In this document: positions 48,724 to 56,473 of the stretch, in pieces
Position numbering within the stretch: position 1 is the first letter of the stretch
How the letters are laid out: each line of letters opens with the position of its first letter
Origin: DATMER01 sp035536935
GTDB taxonomy: Bacteria > Acidobacteriota > Thermoanaerobaculia > Multivoradales > UBA5704
Direction: 5' to 3'
Assembly: GCA_035536935.1 (NCBI GenBank)
Contig: DATLNC010000180.1
Span: 1-64,000 of the forward strand
DNA: 64,000 bases
Made by a program: the position numbers and the translations under genes
The notes under the pieces: model-generated
What the model was told of the DNA's origin: nothing
What the model saw: only the letters and a program-made list of their open reading frames with translations
Database searches by the model: none

Positions 48724-49092
48724 TCAGAGGGAGTAGGGGACTACCACGAAGCGGTGGCGATCGGGAGGGAAGTCCCGGGTGTTGCGGGTGGCCAGGGTGA
48801 GCCCGTGATACTGGGCCAGGGCGGCCTGGAAAGCGTCCGGCATCTTCCAGCGCTGCTCGCGCCGCAGGCGAGCGGCGAGGTCGGCCACCGGCAGGTCGAT
48901 CCCCAGGGTGGGGAAGCGGTCCAGAAGGCTGCCGGCTGCGCCGGCGTCCTCGGGGTCGAACCCGGTCAGAACCTCGGCGCGGGTGATCACGGAGAGCGCC
49001 GCTTCGCCGGCAACCGAGGCCAGGTAGCGCGTGGCCTCGGATCGGCCGTTGAAGTGGTCGATGAGGATCACCGAGTCGAGCAGCAGCTTCAG
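48724..49092 (-). CDS. vapC: PIN-domain toxin (VapC-type) of the second pair
   Basis: The 122-aa protein has PIN ligands D6 and D11 (LLLDSVILIDHF), E41 (VITRAEVLTGF) and D88 near the end (KMPDAFQAALAQ), with an RNTRDF segment typical of VapC. The conserved start KLLLDS has only a CTG codon (49092) in front, within CTGA, overlapping the antitoxin stop at 49089. A rare CTG start with translational coupling is therefore likely. The remaining in-frame upstream sequence is out of frame with the antitoxin and not conserved. Confidence 0.82.
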   Translation of the reverse strand: MKLLLDSVILIDHFNGRSEATRYLASVAGEAALSVITRAEVLTGFDPEDAGAAGSLLDRFPTLGIDLPVADLAARLRREQRWKMPDAFQAALAQYHGLTLATRNTRDFPPDRHRFVVVPYSL

Positions 49093-49340
49093 CGGTCCTC
49101 CTCCTCCCACTCGCCGCGGAGCCGGAGCTGAGCTTCCAGCCCATCGCCGCCCTTCCACAGACCGGAGGTCCGCTGCAACAGCTCCTCCAGGGACGGCTCC
49201 CCCGCCTCCCGCTCGCACTGCTCCCGGTAACGTCGTACCGCGGTTCGCACCAGCTGTGCCATGGTCGCTCCCTCCTCTTTCGCTCTTCGGTCGAGCCATC
49301 GTTTGTCCTCGTCTTCCAGACTGATTAGGGTTCGGATCAT
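49089..49340 (-). CDS. Antitoxin of the second VapBC-type pair
   Basis: The 83-aa protein begins MIRTLISLEDEDKRWLDRRA, a ribbon-helix-helix DNA-binding start, followed by VRTAVRRYREQCERE and an acidic toxin-binding tail (GEWEEEDR). It overlaps the toxin by 4 nt. An inverted repeat GATATCA-N11-TGATATC lies 12 nt upstream. Unlike the first pair, the tail is acidic rather than basic, so the two systems are not recent copies of each other. Confidence 0.8.
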   Translation of the reverse strand: MIRTLISLEDEDKRWLDRRAKEEGATMAQLVRTAVRRYREQCEREAGEPSLEELLQRTSGLWKGGDGLEAQLRLRGEWEEEDR

Positions 49341-49351
49341 CGAGGCTCTCC

Positions 49352-49376
49352 GATATCAATCGAGTGAAATGATATC
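49352..49376. promoter_or_regulatory. Operator-like inverted repeat for the second toxin-antitoxin pair
   Basis: GATATCA (49352-49358) and TGATATC (49370-49376) form a 7-bp inverted repeat with an 11-bp spacer just upstream of the antitoxin ATG. This is an AT-rich patch in a GC-rich region. Autoregulation by the antitoxin is inferred. Confidence 0.6.
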
Positions 49377-49425
49377 ACGGAGGTCCCCGCGTTTCAACTA
49401 CCCTGTGTAGAGACGGAAAACGGGA

Positions 49426-52400
49426 TCAAAATGTCATTTGCGCCCCGTTGCGCCGGATCTGGAGCACCTGCACATCGGGATCGACGACCAGCCGCTCCGG
49501 GTCGAAGGGGCAGAGGATCGTGACGGTCTTCGACTCCCCAGCCCCGAGGGTGACGGTGGTGCGGGCATCCAGATAGCCCTTGCCGAAGCGCTCGCCCCGG
49601 ACCGCCGCCACCGCGACCGGCATGCGGCCGGTGCCGGCGTTCTCGAGCTGAACCGTGACCTTCCACTGCTTCCCACTCTTCACCTTGCGGGCGCCGGTCA
49701 GCTCGTACTCGGGCAGGACCACCTCGTGGAACCACTGCTTTGCGAAGGCGTCGAAGGCCGCGGGATCGGGCGCGAAGGGGCGCATCGTGGCCAGGAAGTC
49801 CTGGAGCACCGGGTGGTCCGGGTTGCCGGCCCAGTCGTGCATGAACTGCCGGATGCCGGCGAGCGCCCGGTCCCTGCCCATGTGCTGCAGGAGCATCCAG
49901 AAGACCCAGCCCCCCTTGTCGTAGGTGACGGTCTGGTCCCCTTCACGGGTACCGTCGTTCCAGACCAGGGGACGCTCCGCGTCGGCGCGGCGGTCCTCGC
50001 CATAGTTCTCCTCGAGCCGCTTCGCAGCTTCCATGCGGGCGCGGGGTCCCTTGACCTGCTCCAGGAGCATCAGGGTCGAGAAGTGGGAGGTCCCTTCGGA
50101 GAGGATGTTCCCTCCGGGGCCTTTGCCGGGCGTGAGGATGTTGCCCCACCACTGATGCGCGGTCTCATGGGCGGTGACCAAGAAGACCGCGTCGGTCTTG
50201 ACGTCGCTCTCGGTGAGAAAGCCGATCCCCTCCGAGAAGGTGATGTTGGTCGGGAAGCCCTGGGCGTAGCGCGCCAGGTTGGGGAACTCCGACAGCTTCA
50301 GCTCGCGCCAGGGGAAGGGATGGAACCACTCCGAGTACCAGCGCCGCGAGGCGTCGAGGGCGGCGCTCATCTCGGCGATGTTGTACTCGTGCTCCGGGTG
50401 GTAGTAGATGACCGTGCCCTTGCCCCGCTTCTCCTTCCAGCGGCCGCCCACCACGTTGAAGAAGCGCACCGGGTGATCGCTCTCCCAGACCGAGGTGCGC
50501 AGGCCGCCTTTCACCGTGTCGCTCACCCGTGTCCCGACCGAGTTCCAGGTGTAGCCGGCCGGGCCGGTGATGCTCACGCGCGTCCGGAAGGCGCGGTTGA
50601 GGCCGAAGAGCGAGTCGGTCTGCCCCTTGTAGAAGTCCTCGGGATAGACGCGGGGCTCGTAGTCGTTCTCCCCTTCCTTGATCCCCTGGTCCTCGTCGTA
50701 GCCGACCATGGGCACGAAGGTGGGCCGGAAGCTGGTCAGCACCACGCCCGAGGGGAGGATGAACTCGGGCAGGCCGCCGCCGTTCTTCGTGATGCCCTCG
50801 GGGAACTGCCCGTCCATCTCGAAGCCGACGCGCACCCGGCCGCCCTGCGCCAGGGGAGTCTTGAAGACGAAGAGGCCCGAGCGGTCCTCCGGCTCGTAGG
50901 GCTTGCCCTGCAGCGTCCACTTGACGTTCTTCCAATGCATCCCGCCGGTCAGGGCGAAGCGGGAGAGGGGGGCGTCCCGGTCGTTGAACAGCTCATAGGT
51001 GCCGCGGCTGTGGAAGCCGCTGCGCTCGGGCTCGAGCTTCAGATCCAGGTCCATGGCGGCGATGGAAGGCTGCGGGGCGTCCTTCCAGGTGGCCAGGTTC
51101 TGCTTCCAGTAATCCCGCGCCTTCTTCTCCCGGGTGCCGCCCTGGAAGCCGTCGAGCACGGCCAGCCCGAGGACGATCCCCAGCACCAGGGGAGCGATGG
51201 CGAAGGGCGCCAGCCGCAGGAGGCTCCGCGCCGCCTGGGGGCCCTGGAGGCGGTGGAGCGTGTTGATCGGGTCGGACTGCCGGCGGTCGAAGGCGCGCAC
51301 CGCCACGGCGACGAAGAAGGCGGCCAGGCCCAGGGCAAAGGTCCGGTTGAGCACCAGGGCCTTGCGGTCCAGCTCCAGGACGCCCATGTCGGTCCAGTTC
51401 ACCGTTCCCCAGGCCATCCAGTTGCCCAGCCAGTTCATGCCGCCGGTGAACTGGCGGTACAGGGTGAAGACCAGGACCCCAAGGCCCACGCCGTAGGTCG
51501 CGAAGCGCTGCCCGGTGACAGCCTGGACGCAGGTGATGAACGAGGTCCAGAGCAGCAGGGTCGGCACGAGCAGCAGCCCCCAGATCAGGAGGAACGGCCC
51601 GGGGCTCGGGGCAACCTTGCCGTCGATCAGCAGGACGATCACGCAGCCGAGGTACGCCGCGGCGGTCACGATCACGCCCACGAGGCTGTTCGCCAGCGCC
51701 TTGCCGAACAGGATCGACGCGGTCGGGATCGGCGCCGAGTAGGCGAGCGCGGCGAGGCCGGTGGAGCGCTCCCGCTCCAGCGACTCGGTCGTGTAGAACA
51801 TCAGGAGCAGGCAGAGCATCATGGTGAGGGGGTTGAGGCTGGCCACGGCGAGCTGGCCCGGGGTGAGCAGGAGCTTCGTCTGGAACGCGCCGAGGGCGAG
51901 CGTCGCGTTGCCGATCGTCTGCAGCAGGATGAGCACATCGAAGACGTAGACGGCCGGCGTGGAGAGGAGGTTGCGCGCCTCGGTGCGGGCCACCCGCAGG
52001 AGCCCGCCCAGGAAACCGGTGGGCCGGATGCGCATCGCCAGGGCGGCGAGCGGGCGCGGAAGGGCGACGAAGTCGGCAGGCTGGGCGAGGGTCTGGCGCC
52101 GCCGCCGTAGACGCCGGGGCTCCCTCGCACGGCCGCGCACGGTCGCGTCCAGGTGCCTCCGGGCCAGGACCACCCCGAGCAGGCCGAGCCCGAGAAAGGC
52201 CAGGCGCGAGAGCACGAACGGCAGGTCGAGCCCGATGCGGGTCTCGTTGTAGAAACGGGCGCCGCGGTCGAGCTTGAGCCAGGTCTCGTTGAGCCAGCGG
52301 AAGCCGCCGGGATCGATCAGCATGAGCACCCGGTTGATCCGCGGATCGAGCCAGGTGGGGCTCCAGTCCCAGAGGAAGAAGCCGCAGAAGAGGAGCACCG

Positions 52401-52977
52401 CCACCGGGAAGAGGAACACGCTCATCGGGCGCCGCAAGCGCTCTCCCAGGTAGAAGGAGATCCCGGCGAAGAAGATCAGGGCCGGCAGCGCGAAGACCAC
52501 GGCGGGCCGCAGGTAGTTCATGAGCTCGAACGGCCCGCGGATCTCCGCCGCCTCCGGGTTCGGCATCACATGGTTGAAGAAGGCCGTGAAGAGGATGTGC
52601 AGGCCGAGCACCGCGAGAAATGCCGTGAGGATGCCGAGGAACTTCCCCCAGACGTATTCGCCCGGCCGCAGCGGCGTGGCGTGCAGCATCTCGCCCATCC
52701 GGAAGTCGTCGTCCCGGATCACCGCCATGCCCGCGGCGATCGAGAGGAAGAAGGAGTAGAGCAGGGTGACCAGCGCCACCAGGACGAAGGCGAAGCTGAA
52801 CTCCGAGGTCAGCCAGGCTTTCGTCCCTCCGACCGTCGAGTCGCCCGAGGCGATCTGGACGTCGCCGGTCGACATCCCCCAGCTCATCAGGAGGACGAGG
52901 AAGACCAGGAACCAGAAGAGAGGGCGGCGCAGGGTGTGCGCGAGCTCCTGGGCGAAGACGGTACGGGCGCGGACCAT
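49426..52977 (-). CDS. ABC permease fused to an M1-family metallopeptidase
   Basis: The 1183-aa protein has two ABC-2-type permease bundles of ~6 helices each (residues ~15-270 and ~330-650), followed by a large periplasmic domain. Within that domain the zinc-binding HETAH (about 935-939) with a downstream Glu and the GxMEN-like region mark a gluzincin M1 aminopeptidase. The gene follows its ABC ATPase with the stop and start overlapping by one base (TGATG). Such fusions are known but uncharacterised; they may process and move peptides or lipoproteins. The plan suggests an intact machine. Confidence 0.9.
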   Translation of the reverse strand: MVRARTVFAQELAHTLRRPLFWFLVFLVLLMSWGMSTGDVQIASGDSTVGGTKAWLTSEFSFAFVLVALVTLLYSFFLSIAAGMAVIRDDDFRMGEMLHATPLRPGEYVWGKFLGILTAFLAVLGLHILFTAFFNHVMPNPEAAEIRGPFELMNYLRPAVVFALPALIFFAGISFYLGERLRRPMSVFLFPVAVLLFCGFFLWDWSPTWLDPRINRVLMLIDPGGFRWLNETWLKLDRGARFYNETRIGLDLPFVLSRLAFLGLGLLGVVLARRHLDATVRGRAREPRRLRRRRQTLAQPADFVALPRPLAALAMRIRPTGFLGGLLRVARTEARNLLSTPAVYVFDVLILLQTIGNATLALGAFQTKLLLTPGQLAVASLNPLTMMLCLLLMFYTTESLERERSTGLAALAYSAPIPTASILFGKALANSLVGVIVTAAAYLGCVIVLLIDGKVAPSPGPFLLIWGLLLVPTLLLWTSFITCVQAVTGQRFATYGVGLGVLVFTLYRQFTGGMNWLGNWMAWGTVNWTDMGVLELDRKALVLNRTFALGLAAFFVAVAVRAFDRRQSDPINTLHRLQGPQAARSLLRLAPFAIAPLVLGIVLGLAVLDGFQGGTREKKARDYWKQNLATWKDAPQPSIAAMDLDLKLEPERSGFHSRGTYELFNDRDAPLSRFALTGGMHWKNVKWTLQGKPYEPEDRSGLFVFKTPLAQGGRVRVGFEMDGQFPEGITKNGGGLPEFILPSGVVLTSFRPTFVPMVGYDEDQGIKEGENDYEPRVYPEDFYKGQTDSLFGLNRAFRTRVSITGPAGYTWNSVGTRVSDTVKGGLRTSVWESDHPVRFFNVVGGRWKEKRGKGTVIYYHPEHEYNIAEMSAALDASRRWYSEWFHPFPWRELKLSEFPNLARYAQGFPTNITFSEGIGFLTESDVKTDAVFLVTAHETAHQWWGNILTPGKGPGGNILSEGTSHFSTLMLLEQVKGPRARMEAAKRLEENYGEDRRADAERPLVWNDGTREGDQTVTYDKGGWVFWMLLQHMGRDRALAGIRQFMHDWAGNPDHPVLQDFLATMRPFAPDPAAFDAFAKQWFHEVVLPEYELTGARKVKSGKQWKVTVQLENAGTGRMPVAVAAVRGERFGKGYLDARTTVTLGAGESKTVTILCPFDPERLVVDPDVQVLQIRRNGAQMTF

Positions 52978-53897
52978 CAGCGATCGACCGGGACGGCGTG
53001 GAGCTGCCCCTCTTCCCGGAGGGCGAGCGCCTGGTCCTGCATCAGCAGGAGATAGGCGTCTTCCAGGGTGGCGGGGATCGGCTCGAACCCGGCCGGCGCC
53101 TGGCCCCCGGGCTCGTAAATCCGCACGCGGTTCTTGCCCTCGACGAGGATGGCCTGGGTGACGCGCAGGCGCCGCTTGATCTCCTCCAGCTCCTCGGCGG
53201 CGACGCGCCCCTCGAAGATCCTGCCGGTGATGGCCGCGCGGGCTTCGCTGGGCGTGGTCTGGGCCACCAGGCGGCCTTTGCGGATGACCGCGAACCGGGG
53301 GCAGAGCACGGCCACGTCCTCGACGATGTGGGTCGAGAGGAGGACGATGCGGTCGGCGGCCAGCTCGGCCAGGAGGCGGTAGAAGCGGAGGCGCTCCTCG
53401 GGGTCGAGGCCGGCGGTCGGCTCGTCCACGATGATCAGGCGGGGATCGCCCGCGATGGCTTGAGCGATGCCGAGGCGCTGGCGCATGCCGCCCGAGTAGG
53501 CGCGCACCTTCCTCTTCGCGGCGTAGGTCAGGTTCACCCGGTCGAGCAGCTCGGCCGTGAGCTTCTTGAGCCCGCCCGGGGCCTCGACCCCCTTGAGCTC
53601 CAGGAGGTAGGTGAGCATCTGCTCGCCGGTCAGATGGGGGTAGAAGCCGAAATCCTGGGGGAGATAGCCGAGCCGCTCCCAGAGCCATTCGGGCTTCGCC
53701 AGCACGTCGGTGTCGTCCAGCGAGACTTTGCCCGAGGTGGGCTCCAGCAGGCCGGCGAGGATCCGCATCAGCGTCGTCTTGCCCGCGCCGTTCGGGCCGA
53801 GCAGGCCGAACATCCCCGCCGGCACGTCGAGGCTGATGCCCTGGAGGGCCGTCACCGGGCCCGGATAGACCTTCACGAGATCACGGATCTTCAGCAT
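52977..53897 (-). CDS. ABC-transporter ATP-binding protein
   Basis: The 306-aa protein has Walker A GLLGPNGAGKTTLMRI, a Q-loop in LGYLPQDFGFYP, the signature YSGGMRQRLGIAQAI, Walker B LIIVDEPTAGLD and the H-loop LLSTHIVEDV. The C-terminal ~80 residues are an accessory region. ATG 53897 was chosen because GGAGAAAGG precedes it and the protein starts with LKIRDLVKVY; longer upstream reading crosses the operator. It powers the permease/peptidase encoded by the overlapping next gene. Confidence 0.93.
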   Translation of the reverse strand: MLKIRDLVKVYPGPVTALQGISLDVPAGMFGLLGPNGAGKTTLMRILAGLLEPTSGKVSLDDTDVLAKPEWLWERLGYLPQDFGFYPHLTGEQMLTYLLELKGVEAPGGLKKLTAELLDRVNLTYAAKRKVRAYSGGMRQRLGIAQAIAGDPRLIIVDEPTAGLDPEERLRFYRLLAELAADRIVLLSTHIVEDVAVLCPRFAVIRKGRLVAQTTPSEARAAITGRIFEGRVAAEELEEIKRRLRVTQAILVEGKNRVRIYEPGGQAPAGFEPIPATLEDAYLLLMQDQALALREEGQLHAVPVDR

Positions 53898-53927
53898 GAA
53901 CAGGGTCCTTTCTCCGCTGGTAGCCAG

Positions 53928-53947
53928 ATTGCTCGTCACCGAGCAAT
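53928..53947. promoter_or_regulatory. Operator-like inverted repeat before the ABC/M1 operon
   Basis: ATTGCTC-gtcacc-GAGCAAT is a perfect 7-bp inverted repeat 31 nt upstream of the ATPase start, in the gap shared with the divergent DUF1684 gene (54066). One regulator could control both; none is encoded nearby. Confidence 0.55.
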
Positions 53948-54065
53948 ACGGGGAAAAGGGGGTCGAGGTTACGCCCCGGCTCGTCCAGGATGCATCGGGG
54001 CACTTTTCCCTCTGGGGGAACAACCGTGGGATGAGCCCGGTTTCCTTCTCGGAAGGAGACTATCC

Positions 54066-54965
54066 ATGAACCGCAGCTTCACCGTGCTTGCTCTTATATT
54101 CGCCCTGGCGCTCCCGGTCCTTGCGGAAGATACCGTCTGGCGCCAGGAGGTCGAGGCCTTCCGCAAGGAGCGCGTCGAGGACCTCAAAAAGGAGGACGGC
54201 TGGTTCACGCTGGTCGGCCTGGCCTGGCTCGACGAGGGGGAGAACCGCTTCGGCAGCGATCCGGAAGCCAAGGTGGCGCTGCCCGAGGGCAAGGCCCCGA
54301 AGCTGGCGGGCGTGCTCGTGCGCAAGGGGGACGCGGTCTCCCTGCGCTTGGAGCCGGGGGTGAAGATGACCAGCGGCGGCAAGCCGGTGAAGGCCGGCAA
54401 GCTGATCCCCCTGGTGTCCGATATCAAGGGCGAGCCCACCGTGCTGCAGATGGGTACGGTGAGCTTTCACGTCATTCAGAGAGGCGACATGGTGGGCGTG
54501 CGGGTCAAGGACACGAAGAGCGCGGCGCTCGCCGCCTTCCACGACCTGGACACCTATCCGATCCAGCCGGCATGGCGGGTCGAGGCCCGCTTCGAGCCCT
54601 ACGATCCGCCCAGGACGATCGGCATCCCGAACATCCTCGGCCAGGTGACCGACTCACCCGCGCCCGGCGCGGTGGTCTTCGACTGGCAGGGGAAGACCTA
54701 CCGTCTGGATGCTCTCGGCGATCCGAAAGAGGGGCTCTCGCTGATCTTCGCCGACCAGACCAACGGCAAGGAGACCTACGGCGCCGGCCGCTTCCTGGAG
54801 ACCGGCCCGGTGAAGGACGGCAAGGTCTTCGTCGATTTCAACCTGGCCTACAACCCGCCCTGCGCCTTCACGGCCTTCGCCACCTGCCCGCTGCCGCCGG
54901 CTCAGAACCGGCTCGCCCTCAGGGTCGAGGCGGGGGAGAAGAAGTACGCCGGCTCCGCGCACTGA
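54066..54965 (+). CDS. Exported DUF1684 protein
   Basis: The 299-aa protein has a signal peptide (MNRSFTVLALIFALALPVLA) and the DUF1684 pattern: EVEAFRKERVEDLKKEDGWF, LVGLAWLDEGENRFGSD, PRTIGIPNILGQVTDSPAPG and VFVDFNLAYNPPCAFTAFAT, ending CPLPPAQNRLALRVEAGEK. The family is widespread in bacteria, with no established reaction. The start ATG 54066 follows GGAGACTATCC. It reads away from the ABC/M1 operon, with the dyad at 53928 between them. Confidence 0.9.
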   Translation: MNRSFTVLALIFALALPVLAEDTVWRQEVEAFRKERVEDLKKEDGWFTLVGLAWLDEGENRFGSDPEAKVALPEGKAPKLAGVLVRKGDAVSLRLEPGVKMTSGGKPVKAGKLIPLVSDIKGEPTVLQMGTVSFHVIQRGDMVGVRVKDTKSAALAAFHDLDTYPIQPAWRVEARFEPYDPPRTIGIPNILGQVTDSPAPGAVVFDWQGKTYRLDALGDPKEGLSLIFADQTNGKETYGAGRFLETGPVKDGKVFVDFNLAYNPPCAFTAFATCPLPPAQNRLALRVEAGEKKYAGSAH

Positions 54966-54986
54966 CCGACATCGTCATCGCAACGT

Positions 54987-55091
54987 CTCCCCGAGCGTCT
55001 CGGGTAAATCCCCGAGTCGCTCGGGTAAATCCCTGAGTCGCTCAGGTACCTCCCTTAATCGCTCAGGTGCTTCCTGGAGTCTTTCGGGTAC
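54987..55091. repeat. 21-bp-period tandem array, array 4
   Basis: Five 21-bp units of the type ATCCCCGAGTCGCTCGGGTA follow one another exactly. The central dyad is CCGAG-tcg-CTCGG in unit 2 and CTGAG-tcg-CTCAG in unit 3, a compensatory change; unit 1 has CCGAG-cgt-CTCGG. Units 4 and 5 are eroded. The array runs into the 3' end of the cheB-like gene: its last 12 codons fall within units 4 and 5. Confidence 0.85.
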
Positions 55092-55756
55092 CAGGTCCGG
55101 AGCCCGCGCGTTGCCCTCGGGAAGTCAATGTGTGCTTTTCCGGGGGGGGGGGCCAGGTGCTGGAGCATGAAGGCGATTTTGTCAAGAGGCAGGACCATGT
55201 CCACGCAGCCGGTCTCGATGGCATGACGGGGCATGCCGGGCGCCCCGCAGGTCTTTTCGCTCTGGGCGATGACAATCCCGCCCGCCTCGTGGACCGCGCG
55301 GACGCCGTTGGCCCCGTCCTGACCCCGCCCCGACAGGATCACGGCGATCAACCGTTTCCCGAAAACGGAGGCGGCCGACTCGAACAGCCGGTCCGCGGAG
55401 GGGCGTGTGAACCACACCGGCTCTGAATCGGACAGGGAGAGGGTCCTGTCGGGCAGAACCAGCAAGTGCCGGCCCGGAGGGGCGGCATAGACGCACCCTG
55501 GCGAGAGCCTCGCCCCTTCCAGGGCATCCACCACCGGGAGCCGTGAGGAACGGGAGAAGTACTGCGGGAGGAGATTTGGCGGGGTGCTCCGGTGCTGGAT
55601 CAGCAGGATCGGAGCCGGAAACCCGCGCGGCAACGCGGACAGGATTCGGGCGTAGGCCAGGAGCCCGCCCAGGGATGCCGCCATGACCACGGCCTCGATC
55701 GTTTCCCTGCCGCCAGCGCCTCGAAAGATTCTTTTGGAGTGGCTTAGAGCTTCCAT
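55055..55756 (-). CDS. Stand-alone CheB-type methylesterase
   Basis: The 233-aa protein is a CheB catalytic domain without a receiver: the triad residues are Ser in AASLGG (~28), His in LIQHRSTPP (~54) and Asp in SGRGQDGANG (~150). It would demethylate or deamidate glutamates of chemoreceptors. No cheR or receptor gene is nearby. The serine motif is AASLGG rather than the usual GASTGG. The last residues (YPKDSRKHLSD) are encoded by 21-bp repeat units, so the natural C-terminus has been extended or replaced. ATG 55756 is the start. Confidence 0.85.
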   Translation of the reverse strand: MEALSHSKRIFRGAGGRETIEAVVMAASLGGLLAYARILSALPRGFPAPILLIQHRSTPPNLLPQYFSRSSRLPVVDALEGARLSPGCVYAAPPGRHLLVLPDRTLSLSDSEPVWFTRPSADRLFESAASVFGKRLIAVILSGRGQDGANGVRAVHEAGGIVIAQSEKTCGAPGMPRHAIETGCVDMVLPLDKIAFMLQHLAPPPGKAHIDFPRATRGLRTWYPKDSRKHLSD

Positions 55757-55856
55757 TTCTTCGGTGAAGCTTACCGATTCATGTTAACAGCCCTGCTCCG
55801 GGACACAAGCCCCAATCTGACCATGCCTTCCGCAGCTGCACCGCCCGTGCCATCTC

Positions 55857-55871
55857 TGGCATGCGCCTTGC
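55857..55871 (+). promoter_or_regulatory. Sigma-54 (RpoN) promoter
   Basis: TGGCATGCGCCTTGC matches the -24/-12 consensus TGGCACG-N4-TTGC at all positions but one (T for C), with exact 10-bp spacing between GG and GC. It is followed by a ~50-nt leader to the hpf gene at 55931. No enhancer-binding site is identified. Hibernation-factor genes are often RpoN-linked, which supports the call. Confidence 0.75.
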
Positions 55872-55930
55872 GCACAGACCTTGGGATCGGCCGGCAAGTG
55901 GCCGGCCTCTGGACCAAGGAGGTGTGAGAC

Positions 55931-56467
55931 ATGCAGGTTCCCCTGGAGCTTTCGACTCGACGGATTACTCTTTCACCGGCACTGGAAGCCGATTTGCGGA
56001 AGCGTGCCTCCAAGCTGGAACGTCATTTCGACCGGATCACGAGCTGCCGCATAGCCGTCGAGCGGCCCAGCAACCATCACAACGAGGGCGGACCCTACCG
56101 GGTACGCGTGGACATCACGGTGCCTGGCTCCGAGCTGGTCGCCAACAAAGAGGCGGACGACCTCAACGCCGCCATCCGGGATGCCTTCCAGGCCGCCGAG
56201 AGGCAGGTCGAAGAGTTCTCGCGCCGCCGCCGGGGCGACGTGAAGACCCCCGTCGGCCCCCCGACGGGCCGGGTGGTGCGCATCTTCCCGGAAGAGGGAT
56301 TCGGCTTCCTCGAGGCTCCCGACGGCCGCGAGGTCTACTTCCACCGCAACGCCGTGCTCGAAGGCTTCGAGAGCCTTCAGGTCGGCTCGGAGGTCCGCTT
56401 CGCCGAAGAGCAGGGGATCGAGGGCCCTCAGGCCAGCACGGTCAGCCTTGTCGGAAAGTCGGACTGA
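55931..56467 (+). CDS. hpf: Ribosome-hibernation factor with C-terminal cold-shock domain
   Basis: The 178-aa protein joins two domains. Residues ~1-100 are the HPF/RaiA (S30AE) fold: PLELSTRRITLSPALEADL, LERHFDRITSCRIAVE, YRVRVDITVPGSEL and DDLNAAIRDAFQAAERQVEE. Residues ~112-175 are a cold-shock domain: TGRVVRIFPEEGFGFLEAPD and REVYFHRNAV. The first binds the small ribosomal subunit and blocks translation when growth stops; the second binds RNA. AAGGAGGTG precedes ATG 55931. It heads the operon read from the sigma-54 promoter. Confidence 0.92.
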   Translation: MQVPLELSTRRITLSPALEADLRKRASKLERHFDRITSCRIAVERPSNHHNEGGPYRVRVDITVPGSELVANKEADDLNAAIRDAFQAAERQVEEFSRRRRGDVKTPVGPPTGRVVRIFPEEGFGFLEAPDGREVYFHRNAVLEGFESLQVGSEVRFAEEQGIEGPQASTVSLVGKSD

Positions 56468-56473
56468 AGCTGC

